Part shown: positions 42,105 through 52,201 of the stretch, piece after piece
Layout of the letters: each line of letters opens with the position of its first letter
Position numbering within the stretch: position 1 is the first letter of the stretch
Translations under genes and position numbers: made by a program
From: Rummeliibacillus sp. POC4
GTDB taxonomy: Bacteria; Bacillota; Bacilli; Bacillales_A; Planococcaceae
Reading direction: 5' to 3'
Assembly: GCF_003576525.1 (NCBI RefSeq)
Contig: NZ_QWUA01000004.1
Location: 1-64,000 of the forward strand
DNA length: 64,000 nt
Notes under the pieces: model-generated
Told to the model about the DNA's origin: nothing
The model's database searches: none
What the model saw: only the letters and a program-made list of their open reading frames with translations

Positions 42105-42360
42105 ATATATGTATGAAAAGGTTATGATGGAGACAGTATTTTTTAAGTGCGGTTAAGCGATTTGAGGATAGTGAAAGCTCAAACGAAACACTTTTAAAAG
42201 AAAATCACTCCTGAACTAGATTGCTGAACGAAAGAAAAGTAAGCAATCTCGTCAACACCACGTTACGGTGTCTAAAGCGGCGTCATGAACAATGACGCAA
42301 CTAGGGTGGTACCGCGAGAAGACTCCTCCTCGTCCCTTTTTGGGATGGGGAGTTTTTTTA
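42105..42360 (+). promoter_or_regulatory. T-box leader (tRNA-Ile sensing) of ileS
   Basis: The T-box signature GGGTGGTACCGCG is at 42304-42316, directly followed by a terminator hairpin (about 42322-42353, GACTCCTCCTCGTCCC / GGGATGGGGAGT) and a T7 run. An upstream Stem III-like hairpin pairs GATTGCT with AGCAATC. A candidate specifier ATC codon (Ile) is at 42204-42206, followed by ACTCC. Uncharged tRNA-Ile would pair with the specifier and T-box bulge and favour the antiterminator. The family is certain from the signature; the specifier is my choice by position. Confidence 0.93.
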
Positions 42361-42406
42361 TTTTATTTAGTAAAAGTACCTATATTTAAAAGGAGGAATT
42401 TTCAAT

Positions 42407-45178
42407 ATGGAATACAAGAATACCTTATTGATGCCAAAAACGGATTTCCCTATGCGTGGAAATCTGCCAAATAACGAACCTAAAATGCAAGAAAAATGGG
42501 AAGAAATGGACATTAATGCAAAAGTACTTGAACGTACAAAAGATCGTCCTGCTTTTATCCTTCATGATGGCCCTCCATATGCAAATGGTGATCTTCATAT
42601 GGGTCATGCATTAAACAAAGTTTTAAAAGATATGATCAACCGTCATCGTTCAATGACTGGTTACTATGTACCTTATGTACCTGGTTGGGATACTCATGGC
42701 TTACCAATCGAGCAAGCATTAACAAATAAAGGCCATGACCGTAAGAAAATGTCTATCGCTGAATTCCGTGAATTATGTAAAGACTATGCTTATGAACAGG
42801 TAAGTCGTCAACGTGAACAATTCATGCGTATTGGTGTTCGCGGTGATTGGAAAAACCCTTATATTACGTTAAAACCTGAATTTGAAGCACGCCAAATTGG
42901 TGTATTTGGTGCCATGGCTAAAAAAGGTTATATCTACAAAGGTTTAAAACCGGTTTACTGGTCTCCATCTAGTGAATCTGCATTAGCTGAAGCAGAAATT
43001 GAATATAAAGATATCAAATCACCTTCAATTTATGTAGCGTTTGATGTAAAAGACGGTAAAGGGGTTGTCAATAATGATGAGAAATTTATCATCTGGACTA
43101 CAACTCCATGGACAATGCCAGCTAACCTTGGTATTTCTGTAAACCCTGAATTCACATACGTTGTAGTAAAAGCAAACGGTTCAAAATATATTATCGCTAA
43201 AGGCCTGCTTGAAAAAGTAGCTGAAAAGCTTGGTTGGGAAAACCCTGAAATCGATCGTGAAATTAACGGCGCAGATCTTGAAAATGTGACTGCTCAACAT
43301 CCATTATTTGATCGTGAATCACTTGTAATGCTTGGTGACCATGTAACTCTTGAAGCAGGTACTGGTTGTGTTCATACAGCTCCTGGACATGGGGAAGATG
43401 ACTATCAAGTAGGTAAACGATATGGTTTAGAAATTCTTTCTGTAGTTGATCATAGAGGATGCTTAACTGAAGCAGCAGGAGAATTTGCTGGTATGTTCTA
43501 TGACAAAGCAAATAAACCAATCTGTGAAAAACTAGAAGAAGTAGGCGCATTATTAAGTCTTTCTTTCTTCACACACTCATACCCACATGACTGGCGTACA
43601 AAAAAACCTGTTATTTTCCGTGCAACACCACAATGGTTTGCATCAATTGATAAATTCCGTCCTGAATTACTTCAAGCAATTCGTGACACAAACTTCACAC
43701 CAGCATGGGGTGAAACTCGCCTTTATAATATGATTCGTGATCGCGGTGACTGGTGTATTTCTCGTCAACGTGCTTGGGGTGTTCCAATCCCAGTATTTTA
43801 TGCTGAAAACGGTGAAGAAATTATTACAGAAGAAACAATTGCTCACGTTCAAGAATTATTCCGTGAACATGGTTCAAACATTTGGTTCCAAAGAACTGCA
43901 AAAGAGTTACTTCCTGAAGGATTTACTCACCCAGGTTCTCCAAATGGCGAATTTACAAAAGAAAATGACATTATGGACGTTTGGTTCGACTCAGGCTCCA
44001 CTCACCAAGGCGTATTAGAAGAACGCCCTGAACTACGATACCCAGCAGATTTATACTTAGAAGGTTCTGACCAATATCGTGGTTGGTTTAACTCTTCTCT
44101 AATCACTTCTGTTGCGATGAATGGTCACGCTCCATATAAAGGTCTACTATCTCATGGTTTCGTACTTGATGGTGAAGGACGTAAAATGAGTAAATCAATT
44201 GGTAATATCATTGCACCAAGTAAAGTGATGAAACAATATGGTGCAGATATCTTACGTCTTTGGGTTGCATCTGTTGACTATACTGCTGATGTTCGTATCT
44301 CAATGGATATGTTAAAACAAGTGTCTGAAGTTTATCGTAAGATTCGTAATACCCTTAAATTCTTACATGGTAACCTACATGACTTCAACCCAGAAAAAGA
44401 TTATGTAGCATATGAAGATTTACGTGAAGTAGATCAATATATGTATATGGAATTACAAAATCTGATCAAAACTTCTCGTGAAGCATATGATCATTATGAA
44501 TTTGCAACTGTTTATAAAGCAGTGAATAACTTTATTGCAACAGAATTAAGTTCATTCTATTTAGATATTGCAAAAGATGTTGTTTATATCGAAGGTGCAG
44601 ATAATCATGCTCGTCGTGCTATGCAATCTGTTATGTACGATACATTACATGCTTTGTTGAAATTAATGACTCCAATTATCCCACATACTACTGATGAATT
44701 ATGGTCATATTTACAATACAAAGACGTAGAAAGTGTCCAATTGACTGATATGCCAGATGCCGTTCAAAAAGAAAACTTTGCAACATTAACAGATAAATGG
44801 ACAAAAATTATGAATATCCGTAATGTTGTTTTAAAAGCATTAGAAGAAGCGCGTAATGCAAAAACAATCGGTAAATCATTGGAAGCTAAAGTAACAGTTT
44901 ATGGCACTGAAGAAGTTGTTACTTTACTAAATGATGCGAATATTAACTTCGCTCAATTAAATATTGTCTCTGAATTTGTAGTAGCAGGTTCTTTAGCTGA
45001 TGCTCCAGAAAATGCTGTTAAAACTGATAAAGTTGCAGTAGTAGTAGAAAAAGCAGAAGGCGAAAAATGTGAACGTTGCTGGACAATTTCTAAAACAGTA
45101 GGTCATAATCATAACCACCCTACTTTATGTGAACATTGTGCAGAAACTGTAGAAAAATATTACGCAGATGTAGAATAA
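42407..45178 (+). CDS. ileS: Isoleucyl-tRNA synthetase
   Basis: A 923-residue class I aminoacyl-tRNA synthetase. It has the HIGH-type motif [16 protein letters not shown] near residue 57, a CP1 editing domain (about 200-400, with [15 protein letters not shown]), the KMSKS loop near 595 ([10 protein letters not shown]), an anticodon-binding domain and a C-terminal zinc ribbon (CERC...CEHC, about 886-906). This is the bacterial, mupirocin-sensitive type layout with a full zinc site. ATG 42407 follows AAGGAGGA. It is regulated by the T-box leader and ends before its own terminator. Confidence 0.97.
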   Translation: MEYKNTLLMPKTDFPMRGNLPNNEPKMQEKWEEMDINAKVLERTKDRPAFILHDGPPYANGDLHMGHALNKVLKDMINRHRSMTGYYVPYVPGWDTHGLPIEQALTNKGHDRKKMSIAEFRELCKDYAYEQVSRQREQFMRIGVRGDWKNPYITLKPEFEARQIGVFGAMAKKGYIYKGLKPVYWSPSSESALAEAEIEYKDIKSPSIYVAFDVKDGKGVVNNDEKFIIWTTTPWTMPANLGISVNPEFTYVVVKANGSKYIIAKGLLEKVAEKLGWENPEIDREINGADLENVTAQHPLFDRESLVMLGDHVTLEAGTGCVHTAPGHGEDDYQVGKRYGLEILSVVDHRGCLTEAAGEFAGMFYDKANKPICEKLEEVGALLSLSFFTHSYPHDWRTKKPVIFRATPQWFASIDKFRPELLQAIRDTNFTPAWGETRLYNMIRDRGDWCISRQRAWGVPIPVFYAENGEEIITEETIAHVQELFREHGSNIWFQRTAKELLPEGFTHPGSPNGEFTKENDIMDVWFDSGSTHQGVLEERPELRYPADLYLEGSDQYRGWFNSSLITSVAMNGHAPYKGLLSHGFVLDGEGRKMSKSIGNIIAPSKVMKQYGADILRLWVASVDYTADVRISMDMLKQVSEVYRKIRNTLKFLHGNLHDFNPEKDYVAYEDLREVDQYMYMELQNLIKTSREAYDHYEFATVYKAVNNFIATELSSFYLDIAKDVVYIEGADNHARRAMQSVMYDTLHALLKLMTPIIPHTTDELWSYLQYKDVESVQLTDMPDAVQKENFATLTDKWTKIMNIRNVVLKALEEARNAKTIGKSLEAKVTVYGTEEVVTLLNDANINFAQLNIVSEFVVAGSLADAPENAVKTDKVAVVVEKAEGEKCERCWTISKTVGHNHNHPTLCEHCAETVEKYYADVE

Positions 45179-45186
45179 TAAATACT

Positions 45187-45225
45187 AAAATGGTCGTTCA
45201 CAACTTGTGGACGGCCATTTTTTTC
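45187..45225 (+). terminator. Rho-independent terminator after ileS
   Basis: Arms AAAATGGTCGTTCACAA / TTGTGGACGGCCATTTT with one or two non-Watson-Crick pairs, followed by TTTTTTC. Confidence 0.85.
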
Positions 45226-45283
45226 GATTCTGGACATTATATGATAAAATAGGTTAGATTCGGGAGTAAACGGAGGACTTGCT

Positions 45284-45760
45284 GTGTATAAATATTATGG
45301 AATAGCTATTTTCGTGATCATACTTGATCAACTGTCAAAATGGAGTATTGTTGAGAATATGCATTATGGGGAAAGTATTTCGATTTTGGATCCTTATTTT
45401 GGATTGTTATCACATCGAAATCGTGGTGCAGCATGGGGGATGTTGCAAGGTCAATTTTGGTTATTTGCACTTGTCACAGTGATAGTAATTGCGGGTATTA
45501 TATATTACTACCATAAAGAAGCAAAAGGAAAACCGATGTTTCAAGTAAGTCTAATGCTATTATTAGGCGGAGCAATTGGAAACTTTATCGATCGATTATT
45601 CCGTGGGGAAGTAGTAGACTTTGTACATGTAATTATTCCGGTGATCAATTATGATTTTCCGATATTTAATATTGCAGATGCATCTCTAACTTTTGGTGTT
45701 ATTTTGCTAATTATTTATATGGTGTTTGAAGATAAATTAGAAAAGAAAAAGGTGAAGTAA
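45284..45760 (+). CDS. lspA: Lipoprotein signal peptidase LspA
   Basis: A 158-residue aspartic peptidase with four membrane spans that cleaves prolipoprotein signal peptides at the lipidated Cys. Conserved boxes: DQLSKW near residue 15, HRNRGAAWG near 45, the catalytic aspartates in NFIDRLFRGEVVDFV (about 103-117) and in FNIADASLTFGV (about 129-140). The GTG start at 45284 has CGGAGGA upstream. Its stop overlaps the rluD ATG (TAATG). Confidence 0.95.
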   Translation: MYKYYGIAIFVIILDQLSKWSIVENMHYGESISILDPYFGLLSHRNRGAAWGMLQGQFWLFALVTVIVIAGIIYYYHKEAKGKPMFQVSLMLLLGGAIGNFIDRLFRGEVVDFVHVIIPVINYDFPIFNIADASLTFGVILLIIYMVFEDKLEKKKVK

Positions 45761-46671
45761 TGTCAGTAATATATACTGCAACAGAAGAGGTAAACGGTGA
45801 ACGAATTGATAAAGCACTTGCCTCTATGCAACAAGAATGGTCACGAACTCAAATTCAAGGTTTTGTACAAGGAGGTTTTGTCAACGTAAATGGACAGGAA
45901 GTAAATCGAAAATATAAAGTTCAAGTAGGGGACGTTATAGAGGTAAATCCGCCTGAACCAGAACCACTTGAAATTATTGCTGAGGATTTGAATCTTGAGA
46001 TTGTTTATGAAGATTCAGATGTTTTAGTTGTTAACAAACCGAAAGGCATGGTAGTACATCCAGCGCCTGGTCATACAAAAGGTACTTTAGTAAATGGGCT
46101 AATGTATCATTGTAAAGATTTATCGGGCATTAATGGTGTGATGCGTCCTGGAATTGTCCATCGGATTGACAAAGATACTTCAGGCCTTTTAATGGTTGCG
46201 AAAAATGACCAAGCACATGAATCTCTTGTACAACAATTAGTAGATAAAACCGTAACTCGCCGTTACACAGCATTGGTTCATGGTCATATTCCACATGATA
46301 AAGGAACTATTGATGCGCCAATTGGTCGTGATCCTAAAGATCGTCAAAAAATGGGCATTGTTGATAATGGTAAACATGCTGTCACACATTTCCAAGTAAT
46401 TGGCCGCTTTGGTGTTGACTATACACTAATCGAATGCCGATTAGAAACAGGGCGTACACATCAAATTCGTGTGCATATGAATTATATCGGCTATCCCTTA
46501 GTTGGAGATCCAAAATATGGTCTTAAAAAGACTATCGACTTTGGAGGTCAAGTATTACACGCCGGCATTTTAGGATTTGTGCATCCAAGAACAAAAGAAT
46601 ATTTGGAATTTGAAGTACCGCTTCCTGCAGATTACCAACAGTTGCTAGAAGAATTGAAAAATAACTATTGA
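45760..46671 (+). CDS. rluD: RluD-type 23S rRNA pseudouridine synthase
   Basis: A 303-residue RluA/RluD family enzyme with an N-terminal S4 domain (about 12-75) and a catalytic domain with HRIDKDTSGLLMVAKN, whose Asp (about residue 135) is the catalytic nucleophile. GRTHQIRVHM near residue 230 and VGDPKYG follow. Relatives modify U1911/1915/1917 of helix 69. The gene is coupled to lspA by a TAATG overlap, as for B. subtilis lspA-ylyB. The -35 of the pyr promoter overlaps its stop codon. Confidence 0.9.
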   Translation: MSVIYTATEEVNGERIDKALASMQQEWSRTQIQGFVQGGFVNVNGQEVNRKYKVQVGDVIEVNPPEPEPLEIIAEDLNLEIVYEDSDVLVVNKPKGMVVHPAPGHTKGTLVNGLMYHCKDLSGINGVMRPGIVHRIDKDTSGLLMVAKNDQAHESLVQQLVDKTVTRRYTALVHGHIPHDKGTIDAPIGRDPKDRQKMGIVDNGKHAVTHFQVIGRFGVDYTLIECRLETGRTHQIRVHMNYIGYPLVGDPKYGLKKTIDFGGQVLHAGILGFVHPRTKEYLEFEVPLPADYQQLLEELKNNY

Positions 46672-46697
46672 CTACTTAAGTCATAAAAGAATATACT
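46668..46697 (+). promoter_or_regulatory. Promoter of the pyr operon
   Basis: TTGACT (46668-46673), 18 bases, TATACT (46692-46697). The -35 lies across the rluD stop codon. It would start an mRNA about 30 bases before the first PyrR-binding element. Confidence 0.6.
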
Positions 46698-46732
46698 TAG
46701 TTCAGTGAAAATCTAATATTCACCTTTTAAAG

Positions 46733-46859
46733 ACAGTCCAGAGAGGCTGAGAAGGGATGCGAAGAATGTGAGATTACTGTACGAGTTACAGTCTATTTGA
46801 CATATCTATAAGTATACCTATATCCTCTTGGGCTCTTAGCTCAAGAGTTTTTTGTTTTT
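46733..46859 (+). promoter_or_regulatory. PyrR attenuator in the pyrR leader
   Basis: The PyrR-binding loop AGTCCAGAGAGGCT with following GAGAAGGG (46735-46756) matches the known anti-antiterminator consensus. A terminator follows: CTCTTGGGCT (46825-46834) pairs with AGCTCAAGAG (46838-46847), then a T-rich run. When UMP/UTP is plentiful, PyrR binds the loop and lets the terminator form; otherwise an antiterminator allows read-through. Confidence 0.93.
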
Positions 46860-46861
46860 AG

Positions 46862-47422
<561 letters not shown>

Positions 47423-47455
47423 ATATGAAGCTTTAAATACGGAGGAATTATAGAT

Positions 47456-48790
47456 ATGTCAAAAGCTGTTTTAGATATCAACGATAAGCCAAAAACCGGG
47501 CAACTAATTACGTTGAGTTTACAACATATGTTTGCGATGTTCGGTTCAACAATTCTTGTACCAACATTAACAAATTTATCACCTGCAATCGCACTACTAA
47601 CAAGTGGTATTGCTACTTTAGTTTTTTTATTGGTAACTAAGTTTAAAGTTCCAGCTTATTTAGGATCATCATTTGCATTTATTGCACCTATCCAAGTAGC
47701 ATCTGCTGCAGGAGGACCTGGAAGTGCGATGATTGGTGCAATGGCCGTTGGTTTAGTATACGGACTCGTTTCATTATTCATTTGGAAAACAGGATATAAA
47801 TGGATTATGAAAATCTTACCACCGATTGTAGTGGCACCGGTTATTATGGTAATCGGTTTAGGCTTAGCAGTCACTGCAGTTAATATGGCAATGTATGAAA
47901 ATGCCAACACACCAGATGCAGTTTATAGTCTGCCATACTTTACAGTAGCTTTAATTACTTTAATCGCAGCTATTATTTGTAACAACTACTTTAAGGGTGT
48001 TATTAGTACAATGCCAATTTTGATAGGGATGGTTGTGGGTTACATTGCATCTCTAATTTCAGATGCTGTATTTGGAACGCACTTAATCAACTTCAACAAA
48101 GTGATAGAGGCTAAATGGATTCAAGCACCAGATTTCTTGATTCCTGGAATTGATTACGACTTCAACATTACATCAACATTACTTTTAGCAATGGTTCCAA
48201 TCGTCATCGTAACGATTTCAGAGCATATTGGACATCAGTTGGTTTTAGGTAAAGTAGTTGGCCGTAACTTCATTAAAGAACCTGGGTTAAACCGATCATT
48301 ATTAGGTGACGGTCTTGGAACATTAATTAGCTCATTAATCGGTGGACCGCCAAAAACGACTTATGGTGAAAATATCGGTGTACTTGTTTTGACTCGCGTA
48401 TTCAGTGTTTGGGTAATTGGCGGTGCAGCAGTAAGTGCAATAATCTTAGCCTTTTCAGGTAAGTTAATGACACTAGTAGGAACAATTCCTACACCAGTAC
48501 TTGGTGGAGTTTCCATCCTACTATTCGGTATAATTGCGTCAAGTGGTTTACGAATGTTAGTAGAAAACAAAATCGATTTTGATGATAAACGAAATTTAGT
48601 CATAGCTTCCGTAATCCTGATTCTAGGTATTGGTGGTGCGAAGATCATCTTTTCTGAAACATTCTCAATTCAAGGAATGGCATTAGCTGCCATCGTAGGA
48701 GTTGTGTTAAACCTTATTTTACCCGGTAAAGCACAACCTGATTTAGAATTACTAGCTGATGAAGAACAAGAAAAACATAAAAAAAATTAA
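47456..48790 (+). CDS. pyrP: Uracil permease PyrP (UraA-type, NCS2 family)
   Basis: A 444-residue transporter with 14 hydrophobic segments in the UraA/NAT fold. Marks include LQHMFAMFGSTILVP near residue 22, TISEHIGHQL with the substrate-binding Glu (about 258), GLGTLISSLIGGPPKTTYGENIGV near 290 and the SGLRMLVENK region. It imports uracil by proton symport. ATG 47456 follows GGAGGA, 33 bases after pyrR; no attenuator fits in that gap. Confidence 0.95.
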   Translation: MSKAVLDINDKPKTGQLITLSLQHMFAMFGSTILVPTLTNLSPAIALLTSGIATLVFLLVTKFKVPAYLGSSFAFIAPIQVASAAGGPGSAMIGAMAVGLVYGLVSLFIWKTGYKWIMKILPPIVVAPVIMVIGLGLAVTAVNMAMYENANTPDAVYSLPYFTVALITLIAAIICNNYFKGVISTMPILIGMVVGYIASLISDAVFGTHLINFNKVIEAKWIQAPDFLIPGIDYDFNITSTLLLAMVPIVIVTISEHIGHQLVLGKVVGRNFIKEPGLNRSLLGDGLGTLISSLIGGPPKTTYGENIGVLVLTRVFSVWVIGGAAVSAIILAFSGKLMTLVGTIPTPVLGGVSILLFGIIASSGLRMLVENKIDFDDKRNLVIASVILILGIGGAKIIFSETFSIQGMALAAIVGVVLNLILPGKAQPDLELLADEEQEKHKKN

Positions 48791-48804
48791 ATAAGACAAC
48801 CTTT

Positions 48805-48917
48805 TAAAAGTTGCCCAGAGAGGCACAGAAGGGTGAATTGATACGATAGGTGAAAAGCAATAGTCTATCATGTCATATCCTTCCTGAGCCTCCTTGATAT
48901 TCCAAGGAGGCTTTTAT
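48805..48917 (+). promoter_or_regulatory. PyrR attenuator between pyrP and pyrB
   Basis: TTGCCCAGAGAGGCACAGAAGGG lies at about 48810-48833. It keeps the CCAGAGAGGC core of a PyrR-binding loop, with CACAGAAGGG in place of the first leader's version. The terminator is AGCCTCCTTG (48887-48896) with CAAGGAGGCT (48903-48912), followed by TTTATT. It allows stepwise control of pyrB and the genes downstream. Confidence 0.92.
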
Positions 48918-48942
48918 TTACATAAATATTAGGAGGCACATG

Positions 48943-49821
48943 ATGAAAAATTTACTGTCAATGGAAAGTGTATCTAACGAAGAAATCGAAGCGATTCTAA
49001 AACGCGCTGCAGAGTTTGAAGCAGGAGCAAAATCACAACTAGAACGAGACTACTTAGTAGCAAATCTATTCTTTGAGCCAAGTACAAGAACAAAAACAAG
49101 TTTTGAAACTGCCGAACGCCGAATTGGTGCAACCGTCATTCCTTTTGAAGCAGGATTTTCAAGTACTTTAAAAGGTGAAACATTGTACGATACAGTGAAA
49201 ACGTTAGAGTCGATTGGAATGGATGCAGTAGTTATTCGTCATAAAAAGGATGCCTATTATGAAGAATTATTAGAGGGTATTAACGTATCGATTATTAATG
49301 CAGGAGATGGGGCAGGCCAACATCCTTCTCAATCTATGCTAGATTTATACACAATTTTCAAAGAGTTTGGTAAATTTGAAGGCTTAAATATTACAATAGC
49401 AGGTGATGTGTCTCATAGTAGAGTAGCTAAGTCGAATATTATTGCCCTTCGTCGTCTAGGTGCGAATGTCAATATTGTTTGTCCTACCCAATGGCAAGCG
49501 GAATTTGAAGCCCATCATGATTGGGATGACTTACTTGAAACTAGTGATGTAATTATGCTGTTGCGCGTACAACACGAACGAGATGCTGCATTTGAGGGAT
49601 ATTCCGATGAAAGTTACCATACAAGATATGGCTTGACAAAGGAAAGAGAGAAACGAATGAAAGATGGGGCAATTATTATGCATCCTGCACCTGTAAACCG
49701 TGGAGTAGAGATTGACTCATCACTTGTAGAATGTGAGCGATCACGGATTTTCAAGCAAATAGAAAATGGAGTTTTTGTAAGAATGGCAATTGTCGAAAAT
49801 ATCTTGAAGGGACGAAACTAA
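48943..49821 (+). CDS. pyrB: Aspartate carbamoyltransferase catalytic subunit
   Basis: A 292-residue transcarbamylase making carbamoyl-aspartate. The carbamoyl-phosphate loop [12 protein letters not shown] lies near residues 44-55; [15 protein letters not shown] (about 123-137) and [10 protein letters not shown] (about 203) bind aspartate, and [12 protein letters not shown] is near the C-terminus. No regulatory PyrI is present, as in other Bacillales. ATG 48943 is favoured over ATG 48940 because AGGAGG ends six bases upstream. Confidence 0.96.
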   Translation: MKNLLSMESVSNEEIEAILKRAAEFEAGAKSQLERDYLVANLFFEPSTRTKTSFETAERRIGATVIPFEAGFSSTLKGETLYDTVKTLESIGMDAVVIRHKKDAYYEELLEGINVSIINAGDGAGQHPSQSMLDLYTIFKEFGKFEGLNITIAGDVSHSRVAKSNIIALRRLGANVNIVCPTQWQAEFEAHHDWDDLLETSDVIMLLRVQHERDAAFEGYSDESYHTRYGLTKEREKRMKDGAIIMHPAPVNRGVEIDSSLVECERSRIFKQIENGVFVRMAIVENILKGRN

Positions 49822-49823
49822 CC

Positions 49824-51101
49824 ATGACAAAACTTTTAAAGAACGTTCTGATGCTAGATGAGCAAGGAGATTTAAATGCCACTGAAATTTTTATCGAGGA
49901 TGGTAAAATTGCTACAATCGGTGAGCATTTAGAGCGAAATGCTGATGAAACAATTGATGGAAAAGGTCATGTGATTGCGCCGGGCTTTGTAGATGTTCAC
50001 GTCCATTTACGTGAACCAGGTTTTGAACACAAAGAAACAATTGCAACAGGCACTATGTCAGCTGCAAAGGGTGGATTTACTACAATTTGTGCAATGCCAA
50101 ATACAAAACCAGTACCTGATTCTATAGAAAACTTGGATATGATCAATGGTTTAATAGAAAAAAGTGCGATTGTTCGAGTACTTCCATATGGCTCACTTAC
50201 AGTAGCACAATCAGGTGATGCTCGAACAGATTTAAGAGCTTTAAAAGAACATGGTGCTGTCGCCTTTTCAGATGATGGTGTAGGTGTTCAAGAAGCGGCA
50301 ACTATGTATGAACAAATGAAAGATGCTGCAAAAATTGGTATGACAGTTGTTGCTCACTGTGAAGATAACTCGCTAATTTATAACGGTGTTATGCATGATG
50401 GAAAACGTAACAAGGAATTGAATCTACCTGGAATTCCTTCTATTTGTGAATCTGTTCAAATTGCACGTGATGTGCTCTTAGCAGAAGCGGCAGGCGCTCA
50501 TTATCATGTGTGTCATGTTTCAACAAAAGAATCCGTACGAGTGGTACGAGACGCAAAAGCAGCTGGTATCAATGTGACCGCTGAAGTCTGTCCACATCAT
50601 TTGTTATTAGAAGAGATGGATATTCCATCTGATGATGCAAATTGGAAGATGAATCCACCACTCCGAGCAAATGACGATTGGCAAGCGCTACATGAAGGAT
50701 TACTTGACGGTACTATAGATTGTATTGCGACAGACCATGCACCTCATACACAGGAAGAAAAATGCTGCGGAATGGTAGGTGCACCATTTGGAATCGTTGG
50801 ATTTGAAACAGCTTTCCCGCTTTTATATACACAATTTGTTGAAACTGGAAAATGGACTCTTAAGCAATTAATTGATTGGATGTCTATAAAACCAGCTAAA
50901 CTTTTCAATTTACCATATGGGAAAATTGAAGTTGGAGCATCAGCAGATTTAGTTCTATTAGATTTGAAAGAAGAGAAAGTCGTAAATGCAGAAGAGTTTG
51001 CCTCAAAAGGAAGAAACACACCTTTTAATGGGTGGAAGGCAAAAGGTTTTCCAGTCTTAACAATTTCAAAGGGAAATATTGTATGGGAGGATGCACAATG
51101 A
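49824..51101 (+). CDS. pyrC: Dihydroorotase
   Basis: A 425-residue class I zinc amidohydrolase closing carbamoyl-aspartate to dihydroorotate. The metal-binding [15 protein letters not shown] (about residues 57-71), AHCEDN near 178, HVCHVST near 230 and the catalytic CIATDHAPH near 303 are all intact. ATG 49824 begins two bases after the pyrB stop. The last four bases overlap the pyrAA start (ATGA). Confidence 0.97.
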   Translation: MTKLLKNVLMLDEQGDLNATEIFIEDGKIATIGEHLERNADETIDGKGHVIAPGFVDVHVHLREPGFEHKETIATGTMSAAKGGFTTICAMPNTKPVPDSIENLDMINGLIEKSAIVRVLPYGSLTVAQSGDARTDLRALKEHGAVAFSDDGVGVQEAATMYEQMKDAAKIGMTVVAHCEDNSLIYNGVMHDGKRNKELNLPGIPSICESVQIARDVLLAEAAGAHYHVCHVSTKESVRVVRDAKAAGINVTAEVCPHHLLLEEMDIPSDDANWKMNPPLRANDDWQALHEGLLDGTIDCIATDHAPHTQEEKCCGMVGAPFGIVGFETAFPLLYTQFVETGKWTLKQLIDWMSIKPAKLFNLPYGKIEVGASADLVLLDLKEEKVVNAEEFASKGRNTPFNGWKAKGFPVLTISKGNIVWEDAQ

Positions 51102-52201
51102 CAACAAGAAAACTCATTTTAGAAACAGGCGAAGTATTTGAAGGGCAGGCTTTCGGTAGCGAAAAAGGATCACAAGGCGAAGTCGTATTTACTACAGGGA
51201 TGACAGGTTATCAAGAAACGCTTTCTGACCCCTCATTTTGCGGGCAGATTGTTACAATGACATATCCTTTAATCGGAAATTATGGCGTTAACCGAGATGA
51301 CTTTGAAACCATTTCACCAGCAATTAAGGGATTTGTCGTACATGAATTGGCAAAAGCTCCATCGAATTTCCGTAATGCAGGAACATTAGATGACTATTTC
51401 AAAATGAAGGATATTCCAGGAATTGAAGGTGTAGACACACGAAAACTAACTCGTTTAATACGTAACGAAGGTTCTGTAAAAGGTTATCTTTCAGCGGCTG
51501 GGGAAGAAGTGAATATAGATGAAGTAGTGGAACAACTTCGTCATACAACATTACCAACAGATCAAGTTGCACAAGTTTCTACTAAAAGCGCATATCCTTC
51601 CCCTGGACGCGGGAAACGTGTTGTATTGATGGACTTTGGGATGAAACACGGAATTCTCCGTGAGCTAAACAAACGTGATTGTGATGTTATTGTAGTACCG
51701 TACAACACAACTGCAAAAGAAGTTTTAGCATATCATCCTGATGGTATTATGCTATCGAATGGCCCAGGAAATCCACAAGATGTTCCTGAAGCAATAGAAA
51801 CTGTAAAAGAACTAATCGGAAAAGTGCCAATCTTCGGGATTTGCCTTGGTCAACAGCTGTTCGGTCTTGCATGTGGCGCTAAGACATTTAAGTTGAAATT
51901 TGGTCATAGAGGGGCAAACCATCCTGTAAAAGATCTTCGTACTGGTCGTACAGAGTTAACTTCTCAAAACCATGGCTTCGCAATTGATAGTGATTCACTT
52001 GAAGGAACGGATTTGGAAGTGACACATATCGCTTTAAATGATGGAACATGTGAAGGATTACGACATAAAAAATATCCTGTATTCACTGTACAATATCACC
52101 CTGAAGCTTCACCTGGACCAGAAGATCCTAACCACTTATTTGATGAGTTCATAGAGTTAATGAATAACAATACTAGAGAGGAGCAAAAACAACATGCCTA
52201 A
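51098..52201 (+). CDS. pyrAA: Carbamoyl-phosphate synthase small (glutaminase) subunit
   Basis: A 367-residue protein with the N-terminal CPSase small domain ([14 protein letters not shown] ... [17 protein letters not shown]) and a C-terminal class I glutamine amidotransferase domain. The catalytic Cys is in [12 protein letters not shown] (about residue 248) and the His/Glu pair in [11 protein letters not shown] (about 332-334). It supplies ammonia to the large subunit. ATG 51098 overlaps the pyrC stop and follows GGGAGGATG; the longer frame from 51032 is rejected. It overlaps pyrAB by eight bases. Confidence 0.96.
   Translation: MTTRKLILETGEVFEGQAFGSEKGSQGEVVFTTGMTGYQETLSDPSFCGQIVTMTYPLIGNYGVNRDDFETISPAIKGFVVHELAKAPSNFRNAGTLDDYFKMKDIPGIEGVDTRKLTRLIRNEGSVKGYLSAAGEEVNIDEVVEQLRHTTLPTDQVAQVSTKSAYPSPGRGKRVVLMDFGMKHGILRELNKRDCDVIVVPYNTTAKEVLAYHPDGIMLSNGPGNPQDVPEAIETVKELIGKVPIFGICLGQQLFGLACGAKTFKLKFGHRGANHPVKDLRTGRTELTSQNHGFAIDSDSLEGTDLEVTHIALNDGTCEGLRHKKYPVFTVQYHPEASPGPEDPNHLFDEFIELMNNNTREEQKQHA

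Noticed and set aside
42292-42474. 60-codon open frame in front of ileS
   Set aside because: It lies across the T-box sequence and terminator, whose structure explains this region.
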